A stretch of DNA of 8,165 nucleotides, from NCBI GenBank assembly GCA_002469765.1, contig DKNS01000029.1:1-8165 (forward strand), written 5' to 3'. This stretch comes from Flavobacteriales bacterium UBA7382 (GTDB taxonomy: Bacteria; Bacteroidota; Bacteroidia; Flavobacteriales_D; Sanyastnellaceae). A program made the translations under genes and the position numbers. Shown here piece by piece: positions 1 through 5,668 of the stretch (within the stretch, counting starts at the first letter, position 1; every line of letters starts with the position of its first letter). A model generated the notes under the pieces. That model saw nothing but the letters and a program-made list of their open reading frames with translations. It was not told the origin of the DNA and did no database searches.

Positions 1-227
1 AGCTTGCGGCTGAGCAAGTTGCGCTCGACCGCCGCCTCAGGTCGCACATCCTCGCTGCCCAACACCTCGACCACTTGGGTGGGACGCTGACGGTGGTACA
101 GCAGGGAGCTCATCCCGACGAACCCAATGGTCCCGAAAAGTTGTTCGTGGTGCAGTTCACCGTGGTCTTGGCGGAACTGCGTGTGGCGTTTGGGAGGAAG
201 GACCCCGAGCTTGTGGTAGAACGGCAT
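1..227 (-). CDS. hmgA: Homogentisate 1,2-dioxygenase, N-terminal part (runs off the left edge)
   Basis: This enzyme opens the aromatic ring of homogentisate with O2 to give maleylacetoacetate, in the cytoplasmic breakdown of tyrosine and phenylalanine. Seen: the minus strand from the ATG at 227 stays open to base 1, giving 75 codons. The translation begins MPFYHKLGVLPPKRHTQFR, followed by EQLFGTIGFVGMSSLLYH around residues 31-48 and RPTQVVEV shortly after. Known: this start pattern is characteristic of the shorter homogentisate dioxygenases of Bacteroidota. The iron-binding His/Glu residues lie in the C-terminal half, outside the window, so activity cannot be judged. The gene follows the glucosaminidase on the same strand after 47 bases, and no Shine-Dalgarno or strong promoter is visible in that gap. 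An aromatic-catabolism partner such as hppD might lie further left; that is a guess. Confidence 0.87.
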   Translation of the reverse strand, partial: MPFYHKLGVLPPKRHTQFRQDHGELHHEQLFGTIGFVGMSSLLYHRQRPTQVVEVLGSEDVRPEAAVERNLLSRK

Positions 228-274
228 GGTGTCTGCAATTTAGGCAGGGCGGCCCCGTTTGCGCACCCTCCGAC

Positions 275-1348
275 TCACTTCCCGCCGGCGCCCATCGCAC
301 GGGCGTACCAAGGCAGTTCGCCGTCCTTGTTCAACGGCCATTGCAGGCTGAGTTTCATCCCTGGGCGGAGCGGGTCCGTCGGGTCGAGTCGGTTCTTCCG
401 TGCGAGTGCTTTGGTGCGCACCCCCTGCATTTGGGAGATTTGCCAGAGGTTTTGGCCCTGCCTCACTGTGTACCACGTCGTGGCGGCATAGCCCTTCTTC
501 GGCTGCAGGTAAATCCGATCGCCCGCTTGGAATTCGTGGTTCTTGGTGACCTCGTTGTAGGCGCGAATCTGCCAAGGCATGATGTCCAAATCGTCGGTCA
601 AACTCTGTTGAGTGTCGCCTTCTTCCGCGTACACGAATTGGACCCCGTGCTCCGTTGTCCGCAGACGGTGGGAGCGACCCAAGTCGAGTGTGCCTCCGCC
701 GTTGTTGGCAAGTCGGACCACGTCGTGTTCTCGGACGTTGCGCCCCTTCGATTTGCTGCCGCCGCGGTCGCCGTCGTTGGACACCAATGCTTCCTCACCC
801 GCCCAGGTGCCGCCCGGCACGTCGAGTTGGTGAAGGTTGTGGCGCTCGATGAGCGTGATCAGGAGGTTGGCGTATTTGGGGTTGGTTGCATAACCGCAAG
901 ACTTGAGTCCTTTTGCCCAACCCTTGTAGTCGGTCGACTCCAGCTCAAACAACCGCGCGTACCGGTCCCGCAACAAGAATTGGCTGTGGTCCTCGTAGCT
1001 CTGCTTGGCGTCGTCGTAGACCCGAAAGCACTCGCCCTTCTCGTCGTCGTCGTGGTAGGTGCGCTTGCCGGTCCAGGTTGAATGGCACTTGATGCCAAAG
1101 TGGTTGTTGGACCGCTGGGCCAACTGGCTCACACCATTCCCACTTTCCAGTATGCCTTGCGCAAGGGTGATGCTGGCTGGGATGCCGTACTTCTCCATTT
1201 GCTGCACCGCTTCCTCTTGCCATGTTGCGATGTACGACTCCTGCGTGGCGGCGGGTTTGGGATCGCCCACAGCCCAAAGCATGTCTGCGCACAGCACGCA
1301 TGCGAAAGCCAAAAACAAGATTCGGAGGACGGGGGACAGGATCGTCAT
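275..1348 (-). CDS. Secreted N-acetylglucosaminidase (GH73) with two LysM domains
   Basis: Predicted peptidoglycan hydrolase cleaving the glycan backbone, exported to the periplasm. The product is 357 aa. Residues 1 to about 26 form a signal peptide: a short polar start, hydrophobic VLRILFLAFACVLC, then a possible cut after LWA. No convincing lipobox is present despite Cys17 and Cys20. A glucosaminidase domain spans about 40-172; QGILESGNG carries the likely catalytic Glu68, and FGIKC (84-88), CGYATNPKYA (151-160) and LIERHNL (166-172) are typical of the family. A polar linker (about 180-225) leads to LysM-like repeats at about 240-283 and 292-336, which bind peptidoglycan. This architecture is common in Bacteroidota. 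The chosen ATG sits exactly before the signal peptide. It lies 96 bases after the YwqK-like lipoprotein gene, in a leader that contains inverted repeats. The exact cell-wall role (separation, turnover, gliding-related) cannot be told. Confidence 0.92.
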   Translation of the reverse strand: MTILSPVLRILFLAFACVLCADMLWAVGDPKPAATQESYIATWQEEAVQQMEKYGIPASITLAQGILESGNGVSQLAQRSNNHFGIKCHSTWTGKRTYHDDDEKGECFRVYDDAKQSYEDHSQFLLRDRYARLFELESTDYKGWAKGLKSCGYATNPKYANLLITLIERHNLHQLDVPGGTWAGEEALVSNDGDRGGSKSKGRNVREHDVVRLANNGGGTLDLGRSHRLRTTEHGVQFVYAEEGDTQQSLTDDLDIMPWQIRAYNEVTKNHEFQAGDRIYLQPKKGYAATTWYTVRQGQNLWQISQMQGVRTKALARKNRLDPTDPLRPGMKLSLQWPLNKDGELPWYARAMGAGGK

Positions 1349-1368
1349 GGTGCTGCAGATTCAACGAC

Positions 1369-1407
1369 CAAGCTAGCTTGAGATTGCTGCCGCATGCGGT
1401 TGGCAGC
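1369..1407. promoter_or_regulatory. Cluster of inverted repeats in the leader of the glucosaminidase gene
   Basis: The 96-base gap 1349-1444 holds three symmetric elements. CAAGCTAGCTTG (1369-1380) is a perfect 12-base palindrome. CCGCATGCGG (1390-1399) is a perfect 10-base palindrome. It overlaps a second possible hairpin with arms GCTGCC (1386-1391) and GGCAGC (1402-1407). No T-run follows on the minus strand, so this is not a standard intrinsic terminator. A weak -7-like element, TAGCTTGG (minus, 1368-1375, one mismatch to TAnnTTTG), overlaps the 12-base palindrome. An operator over the promoter or an RNA leader structure is possible; chance symmetry is not excluded. Confidence 0.35.
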
Positions 1408-1444
1408 GCGGAGTTGCTCCGATGCGACGTGTGGAAAACGCCCC

Positions 1445-1873
1445 TCAGAACTCGACCCCGGCGACCGCGCGGAGCTGGATGCCTTGCTCGTCGTAGAAGC
1501 GCCACAAGCCCGCCTTCACGCCGTCTTCAAAGGACCCTTCGATGGCGGTTTCGCCATTGGGGTGGTACGTGGTGTATTCCCCGTGGGGCACGCCGCGCTT
1601 GTAGCCTGCTTGGGACCAAGGCATGCCTGAATCGAAGTAGCTGTTCCACATGCCGTGCCGCTTGCCACCCGAAAACCCGCCACGTACGCTCAATTGTCCG
1701 TTTTCGTGGTATTCGAGCCGCTCCACCAACGTGTCGAAGCGTGCGACATTGACGGTTTTGTCGCTGCCGTCAGGCCAGGATGCTGTCGCGGTGCGTGTCA
1801 GGGCGTCAGGGTCTTGACCGCACCCCACCACGAGTCCGAGTCCCAGCACTGTCACCCATGTCGCGGCCTTCAT
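1445..1873 (-). CDS. Small MORN-repeat (YwqK-like) lipoprotein, function unknown
   Basis: A 142-aa predicted lipoprotein. Residues 1-18 form a lipoprotein signal ending LVVGC, with Cys18 as the lipidation site followed by GQDP. From about residue 53 come three to four repeats of the MORN_2 kind: YHENGQLSVRGGF, GKRHGMWNSYFDSG, GVPHGEYTTYHPNGE and GVKAGLWRFYDEQG, each with G/W/Y-x-x-Y-x-x-NG spacing. Known: this pattern matches the so-called YwqK-family antitoxin annotation, but in Bacteroidota such proteins are widespread surface or periplasmic lipoproteins, and no toxin lies next to it here. Its ATG overlaps the stop of the polyprenyl synthase gene (ATGA, 4 bases), so translation is probably coupled and the two genes share an mRNA. 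Its partner or ligand is unknown. The lipobox, start codon and repeats support a real, intact gene. Confidence 0.85.
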   Translation of the reverse strand: MKAATWVTVLGLGLVVGCGQDPDALTRTATASWPDGSDKTVNVARFDTLVERLEYHENGQLSVRGGFSGGKRHGMWNSYFDSGMPWSQAGYKRGVPHGEYTTYHPNGETAIEGSFEDGVKAGLWRFYDEQGIQLRAVAGVEF

Positions 1874-2889
1874 TTCACCCGGCGTATGGTGTACTCGATG
1901 AGGTCACGCAACGCCGTCCTGGCTTCTTGGGACACGGAATCGGAGCCACCCAGTTCGTCGAGCAATGTCAAGGACTCTTCTTTGAGCCGGCGCATCTCAT
2001 CCCGAGCGCGGTCCATTCCAGGGCCTTGGAGGATGGCCTGCATGACTTCCTGCACGGCCTTGGGGTCGTCGCTGCGATGCTTGACGAGCCGAATCAACCG
2101 CCGCCGTTCGCCGGGCGTGGACTTGGCCAGGGTGTGGATGAGCGGCAGGGTCATCTTGCGTTCACGGATGTCTTGACCCGTCGGCTTGCCGGTCCGGTCG
2201 CCTTCTCCTAGGTCGAGCAGGTCGTCCTGGATTTGGAAGGCCAAACCGACACGCTCCCCCAGCCCCCACATCCGGGCCACGGTCTCTTGGTCCGCCCCAG
2301 CCGCTGCGGCGCCACATGCACAGCAGGCGGCCAGGAGCGACGCTGTCTTTCGTCGGATGATGTCGAAGTACACCTCTTCGGTGATGTCCAAGCGCCGGGC
2401 TTTCTCGATTTGGAGCAGTTCACCTTCGCTCATTTCGCGCACCGCGCGAGAGGTGATTTTCAGCAAGTCGTATGCCTCGGCATCCACGGCCGCAAGAAGG
2501 CCGCGACTGAGCAGGTAGTCGCCCACCAACACGGCCACTTTCTTCTTCCAAAGTGCTTGGATGCTGAACACGCCTCGGCGCAGCGGGCTCTCGTCCACCA
2601 CATCGTCGTGCACAAGGGTGGCCGTATGAAGCAGTTCAATCAAGGCCGCGGCGGTGTGGGTGCGGTCGGTGGCTTGGCCGTGGTCGTCCACGCCTCCGTG
2701 AAGTCGGGCACTTAAAAACACGAACATGGGCCTCATCTGCTTCCCCTTCTGCCGAAGGATGTAGCGCATCACCGTGTCCAGCAAGGCCACGTCGGTGGTG
2801 ACGGCTTGGCGGAACTTGGGCTTGAATGCCGCCATGTCCGCCTTGAGGAGCGCTTGCACGTGTTGAATGCCTGCCGGGGATTCCGCCAT
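1870..2889 (-). CDS. Long-chain polyprenyl diphosphate synthase
   Basis: Trans-prenyltransferase that extends farnesyl or geranylgeranyl diphosphate with isopentenyl diphosphate, probably to make the side chain of menaquinone. The product is 339 aa, normal for the family. Seen: KGKQMRP (48-54, substrate binding), the first Asp-rich motif DDVVD (95-99) in LVHDDVVDESPLRRG, the second in FQIQDDLLD (Asp222-Asp226), and GKPTGQDIRERKMTLPL (234-250). The residues 5 and 4 positions before the first DDxxD are Ala90 and Thr91. Known: a bulky aromatic there limits chain length, so small residues suggest a long product (heptaprenyl or octaprenyl class); the exact length is not predictable here. The gene heads a minus-strand unit with the lipoprotein gene and is divergent from yicC. 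Its ATG follows a perfect -7 element after only 4 bases, which fixes the start and suggests an extremely short mRNA leader. It could be named ispB or hepT by homology; I leave the symbol open. Confidence 0.94.
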   Translation of the reverse strand: MAESPAGIQHVQALLKADMAAFKPKFRQAVTTDVALLDTVMRYILRQKGKQMRPMFVFLSARLHGGVDDHGQATDRTHTAAALIELLHTATLVHDDVVDESPLRRGVFSIQALWKKKVAVLVGDYLLSRGLLAAVDAEAYDLLKITSRAVREMSEGELLQIEKARRLDITEEVYFDIIRRKTASLLAACCACGAAAAGADQETVARMWGLGERVGLAFQIQDDLLDLGEGDRTGKPTGQDIRERKMTLPLIHTLAKSTPGERRRLIRLVKHRSDDPKAVQEVMQAILQGPGMDRARDEMRRLKEESLTLLDELGGSDSVSQEARTALRDLIEYTIRRVK

Positions 2890-2893
2890 GAGG

Positions 2894-2901
2894 CAAAGGT
2901 A
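2894..2901 (-). promoter_or_regulatory. Putative -7 promoter element for the polyprenyl synthase gene
   Basis: The minus strand reads TACCTTTG, an exact match to the Bacteroidota -7 consensus TAnnTTTG, followed by CCTC and the ATG. No TTG-type -33 element is found at the usual distance upstream. If used, transcription would start at or within a few bases of the start codon. Confidence 0.5.
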
Positions 2902-2944
2902 GCGTTCGCATCCGGCAGAACGGCCCCTTCGTCAGCATGGAAAG

Positions 2945-2963
2945 GCCCCCACGGGGTGGGGGC
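2945..2963. promoter_or_regulatory. GC-rich inverted repeat in the divergent promoter region
   Basis: GCCCCCAC (2945-2952) and GTGGGGGC (2956-2963) are perfect 8-base arms around a GGG centre. The repeat lies between the two divergent start codons, directly upstream of the yicC -7-like element, occupying the region where a -33 box or spacer would be. There is an AAA flank on one side but no proper T-tract on the other, so it is a poor terminator. An operator shared by both genes is one reading; a structural remnant is another. Confidence 0.4.
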
Positions 2964-2964
2964 G

Positions 2965-2972
2965 TATCTTCG
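2965..2972 (+). promoter_or_regulatory. Putative -7 promoter element for yicC-gmk-nadD
   Basis: TATCTTCG matches TAnnTTTG at five of six fixed positions and is followed by TGGC and the ATG at 2977. This is the same 4-base spacing as on the opposite strand. No -33 TTG is seen at the usual distance. Confidence 0.4.
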
Positions 2973-2976
2973 TGGC

Positions 2977-3849
2977 ATGCTGCGCTCAATGACAGGTTAC
3001 GGAAAGGCGGAAGGTGCCGTCGGTTCCAGGAAATACACCGTGGAAGTTCGTTCGCTGAACGGAAAGAATTTGGACTTGTCGGTCCGCATGCCGTCGGTGT
3101 TGAAGGAGAAGGAAATGGAACTTCGCAAAGAGCTCGGCGCGCGCATTGTGCGGGGCAAGAGTGACGTGGCCATCCACTTCGAAGCCGACGCCGCGGAGGC
3201 GCGCCACGAGCTCAACGGCCCCGTCATTGAAAAGTACGTCGACGCCTTGCGCGCGTTGGCAGAACGCACAGACCAACCCACAGGCAATCTGTTGTCCACT
3301 GCGGTGCGTTTCCCGGACGCCATGCAAACCTCACGTGAGGCATTTGACCATGAAGCTTGGAATGGCATCCACGCATTGGTGTTGGAAGCGGCCGACCAAT
3401 TCGACGGCTTCCGCGACACCGAGGGGGCCACATTGCACGCGGATTTTTCGGCGCGCTTGGACACGATCGACGCCCTGGAAGCCTCGCTGGACCCTTTGTT
3501 GGACGCGCGATTGAATCGGGTTCGGGAGCGCATTCGAACGAATTTGGAGGAGACGGTGGACCGCACCGCGCTCGACGAGGGACGCTTCGAGCAGGAGGTG
3601 CTTTACTACATTGAAAAGATGGACGTGAGTGAAGAGCGGACTCGGTTGCGCGCCCACATTGTTTACTTCCGCGACATCATGAACACCGGCACGGCCCAAG
3701 GCAAGAAGTTGGGGTTTGTCTCCCAGGAGATGGGCCGCGAAATCAACACCCTCGGAAGCAAGGCGAACGACGCTGAACTCCAGCGCATCGTGGTCCAAAT
3801 GAAGGACGAGCTCGAGAAAATCAAGGAGCAAGTCCTGAACGTGCTCTGA
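2977..3849 (+). CDS. yicC: YicC family endoribonuclease
   Basis: Cytoplasmic protein of the YicC/YloC family. Known: members are metal-dependent endoribonucleases, and in E. coli YicC is linked to turnover of the small RNA RyhB. The product is 290 aa, the usual length. The N-terminal YicC domain starts MLRSMTGYGKAEG (1-13) and continues with YTVEVRSLNGKNLDLSVRMP (about 20-39), both hallmarks of the family. The C-terminal DUF1732 part, from about residue 205, contains KMDVSEERTRLRAHI, GKKLGFVSQEMGREINTLGSKA and ends KIKEQVLNVL. The ATG at 2977 is chosen over the in-frame upstream extension because it gives the conserved SMTG(Y/F)GKA start and lies just after a -7-like promoter element. First gene of a three-gene operon; 3 bases separate its stop from gmk. 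Why it sits with nucleotide and NAD genes is unclear, although yloC and gmk are also close neighbours in Bacillus. Its RNA targets here are unknown. Confidence 0.95.
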   Translation: MLRSMTGYGKAEGAVGSRKYTVEVRSLNGKNLDLSVRMPSVLKEKEMELRKELGARIVRGKSDVAIHFEADAAEARHELNGPVIEKYVDALRALAERTDQPTGNLLSTAVRFPDAMQTSREAFDHEAWNGIHALVLEAADQFDGFRDTEGATLHADFSARLDTIDALEASLDPLLDARLNRVRERIRTNLEETVDRTALDEGRFEQEVLYYIEKMDVSEERTRLRAHIVYFRDIMNTGTAQGKKLGFVSQEMGREINTLGSKANDAELQRIVVQMKDELEKIKEQVLNVL

Positions 3850-3852
3850 CCC

Positions 3853-4455
3853 ATGCCCGCAGGAACCAAACCGCAAGGCGACGGCCGCGCCATCATCTTT
3901 TCTGCCCCTTCTGGCGCGGGCAAGACCACGGTGGTGCGCCACCTCATTTCCAATCCTGATTTGGCCTTGGGGTTCAGCGTGAGTGCCACGACCCGAGCTC
4001 CACGCACTGGGGAGACAGACGGCCAAGACTACCACTTCCTGACCATCGAGGAATTCACATCCCGCTTGGCCGACCATGCCTTCGTCGAACACGAAGAAGT
4101 TTACGATGGCCTGTCCTACGGCACCCTGTGCAGTGAAGTGGAGCGTCTCTGGGCGGAGGGCAGAACGCCGTTGTTTGATGTGGACGTGGTGGGGGGCCAA
4201 ACCCTCAAGTCCGTTTTCGGCGACAGCGCCTTGTCCATCTTCGTCATGCCTCCGTCCCTGGAGGCCTTGGAGTCGCGGCTGCGCGGAAGGGGCACAGAAG
4301 ACGAAGCAAGTGTGCAGAAGCGCCTCGGCAAAGCCGCCCAAGAACTGAAAGCGGCCCAGGCGTTTGACGTCCAATTGGTGAACGACGACTTGGAGAAGGC
4401 CTTCGCGGAGGCGACCCAACTTGTCGAGAATTTCCTTCAATCTGACCCAGTCTGA
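3853..4455 (+). CDS. gmk: Guanylate kinase
   Basis: Phosphorylates GMP to GDP with ATP, an essential step in guanine nucleotide synthesis and salvage. The product is 200 aa, normal for the family. Seen: Walker A loop APSGAGKT (18-25) with Lys24; the GMP-binding stretch SVSATTRAPRTGETDGQDYHF (42-62), with Arg48, Arg51 and Tyr60 at the positions known to contact GMP; the lid region; FDVDVVGGQTLK, corresponding to the D-[IV]-D-V-x-G motif; and RLRGRGTEDEASVQKRL, the ATP-side arginine-rich helix. The gene lies 3 bases after yicC and 3 bases before nadD, with no Shine-Dalgarno in either junction, so it is surely cotranscribed and perhaps translationally coupled. The last residues SDPV come from a 10-base tandem duplication at the stop (see the repeat entry); this does not touch the catalytic core. 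Confidence 0.97.
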   Translation: MPAGTKPQGDGRAIIFSAPSGAGKTTVVRHLISNPDLALGFSVSATTRAPRTGETDGQDYHFLTIEEFTSRLADHAFVEHEEVYDGLSYGTLCSEVERLWAEGRTPLFDVDVVGGQTLKSVFGDSALSIFVMPPSLEALESRLRGRGTEDEASVQKRLGKAAQELKAAQAFDVQLVNDDLEKAFAEATQLVENFLQSDPV

Positions 4456-4460
4456 CCCAT
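4441..4460 (+). repeat. 10-base near-perfect tandem duplication across the gmk stop and nadD start
   Basis: TCTGACCCAG (4441-4450) is followed directly by TCTGACCCAT (4451-4460), 9 of 10 identical. The first copy is read as S-D-P at the end of gmk; the second holds the gmk stop TGA and the first two bases of the nadD ATG. With one copy only, the reading would be CAA-TCT-GAC-CCA-TGA with the stop overlapping nadD's ATG by 4 bases. The same 11-mer TCTGACCCATG also forms the yicC-gmk junction (from 3845). Confidence 0.75.
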
Positions 4461-5079
4461 GACCGCCACCTCAAGTCCCAAGCGCGTTGGCCTGTACTTC
4501 GGGTCGTTCAACCCGGTGCATTTGGGGCACTTGGTCATCGCCAACCACATGCTTCAGCATGCGGACTTGGACGAAGTTTGGCTTGTGGTGACCCCGACCA
4601 GCCCCCACAAACAAGGGGCCGACTTGATTCCTGAGGCGCATCGCTTGCAAATGGTGAAGCTCGCATTGGCCGACCATCCGCAATTGCGAGCGTCGAGCGT
4701 GGAGTTCGACCTGCCTCGCCCCAACTACACCGCGCGCACCATGGAGCACCTCCGCGAGGCCCATCCGGACAAGACGTTCAGCATCATCATGGGCCAAGAC
4801 AACCTGGCGTCGTTTTCGACCTGGCAAGACCACACAGCCTTGCTGCACCAGCACCGGTTGCTGATCTACCCGAGGCTCACAGACCGAGCTGCGACTGTCC
4901 CCAGTGAGGTGGACCGTTGGACGGCGCACCCTCATGTCGAAGTCCAAAAGGCACCGGTCATCGCCATCAGTTCCACGTACATCCGGGACGCCATCATGGC
5001 AGGACAAGACGTGCAATTCTTGTTGCCCGACGCGGTGGTGGCGTACATCGGGAACAACCACTTCTACGAGCAGGCTTGA
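4459..5079 (+). CDS. nadD: Nicotinate-nucleotide adenylyltransferase
   Basis: Joins nicotinate mononucleotide and ATP to nicotinate adenine dinucleotide plus pyrophosphate, the penultimate step of NAD synthesis. The product is 206 aa, typical. Seen: nucleotidyltransferase motif GLYFGSFNPVHLGHL (11-25) with the HxGH signature His21-Gly23-His24; PTSPHK (46-51), the substrate loop; LPRPNYTARTMEHL (85-98), corresponding to the NaMN-binding Y-T-x-x-T segment; MGQDNLASFSTW (111-122); and the ATP-binding ISSTYIR (170-176). The C-terminus LLPDAVVAYIGNNHFYEQ is usual for the bacterial family. Last gene of the yicC operon. Its end faces pth, 13 bases away, with no hairpin or T-run between them, so transcripts from the two strands may overlap. 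Confidence 0.96.
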   Translation: MTATSSPKRVGLYFGSFNPVHLGHLVIANHMLQHADLDEVWLVVTPTSPHKQGADLIPEAHRLQMVKLALADHPQLRASSVEFDLPRPNYTARTMEHLREAHPDKTFSIIMGQDNLASFSTWQDHTALLHQHRLLIYPRLTDRAATVPSEVDRWTAHPHVEVQKAPVIAISSTYIRDAIMAGQDVQFLLPDAVVAYIGNNHFYEQA

Positions 5080-5092
5080 CGCCGCCCAGAAC

Positions 5093-5656
5093 TCACTTGC
5101 CGTTGTAGGTGTTCATCGCCCTGGCCAAGCCGGCGGTGGTGATGCTGAGCACCGCGTCTGTCGCTGTGGTCAATCGATCTTCCATCTTGCCCTGTTCCTC
5201 CTCGTCCCAGGTGCCGAGAACGTAATCCACTTGCTTGCCCTTGCCAAATTCTGCCCCGATGCCAAACCGCATGCGCGGGTACTTCGTGGAGTTGAGCACC
5301 GCTTGAATGTCCTTCAATCCGTTGTGGCCTCCGTCGCTCCCCTTGGCACGAAGCCTGAGGGTGCCAAAGGGCAAATTCAAATCGTCGGTCACCACCACCG
5401 TCCGGTCGATGGGGATTTTTTCAGCGTCCATCCAATACCGCACGGCTTTGCCGCTCAGGTTCATGAACGTCGATGGCTTCAAAAGCAGAAGGATGCGTCC
5501 TTTGTAACGAACGGTGGACACCTCACCCAGCCTGGCGGTCTCGAAAGACCCGTCCAGACGTTGGGCGATGGTGTCCACCACGTTGAACCCGATGTTGTGC
5601 CGGGTGTCCTCATACTCCGAGCCTGGATTGCCCAAGCCGACGATGAGGTACTTCAT
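5093..5656 (-). CDS. pth: Peptidyl-tRNA hydrolase
   Basis: Cleaves the ester between peptide and tRNA in peptidyl-tRNAs that fall off the ribosome, recycling tRNA; essential in most bacteria. The product is 187 aa, normal. Seen: MKYLIVGLGNPGSEYEDTRHNIGF with Asn10 and the catalytic base His20; KPSTFMNLSG (60-69) with Asn66; VTDDLNLPFGTLRLR, in which Asp91 corresponds to E. coli Asp93; GSDGGHNGLKDI (106-117) with His111 and Asn112; and YPRMRFGIG further on. All residues known for catalysis and tRNA binding are present. It follows the L25 gene by 12 bases on the minus strand, and the L25-Pth pairing is common in bacteria. Last gene of the unit that includes prs. Confidence 0.97.
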   Translation of the reverse strand: MKYLIVGLGNPGSEYEDTRHNIGFNVVDTIAQRLDGSFETARLGEVSTVRYKGRILLLLKPSTFMNLSGKAVRYWMDAEKIPIDRTVVVTDDLNLPFGTLRLRAKGSDGGHNGLKDIQAVLNSTKYPRMRFGIGAEFGKGKQVDYVLGTWDEEEQGKMEDRLTTATDAVLSITTAGLARAMNTYNGK

Positions 5657-5668
5657 GCTGCGAGGGGA

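Noticed and set aside
341..1081. A 246-codon plus-strand frame opposite the glucosaminidase gene
   Set aside because: The minus strand encodes a full signal peptide, GH73 and LysM protein; the plus frame is low-complexity Val/Leu-rich reading with no domain.
1445..1873. Toxin-antitoxin system based on the YwqK-like protein
   Set aside because: The protein has a lipoprotein signal and there is no adjacent small toxin gene; the antitoxin label is a family name, not evidence.
2945..2963. Intrinsic terminator
   Set aside because: No T-run follows the hairpin on either strand, and it lies between two divergent gene starts, where no transcript is expected to end.
2806..2976. In-frame upstream extension of yicC (57 extra codons)
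   Set aside because: It overlaps the start of the divergent polyprenyl synthase gene and the promoter region, and YicC proteins begin at the conserved SMTG(Y/F)GKA segment.
3331..4440. A 369-codon open frame on the minus strand opposite yicC and gmk
   Set aside because: It is antisense to two well-supported genes and resembles no family; it is a shadow frame.
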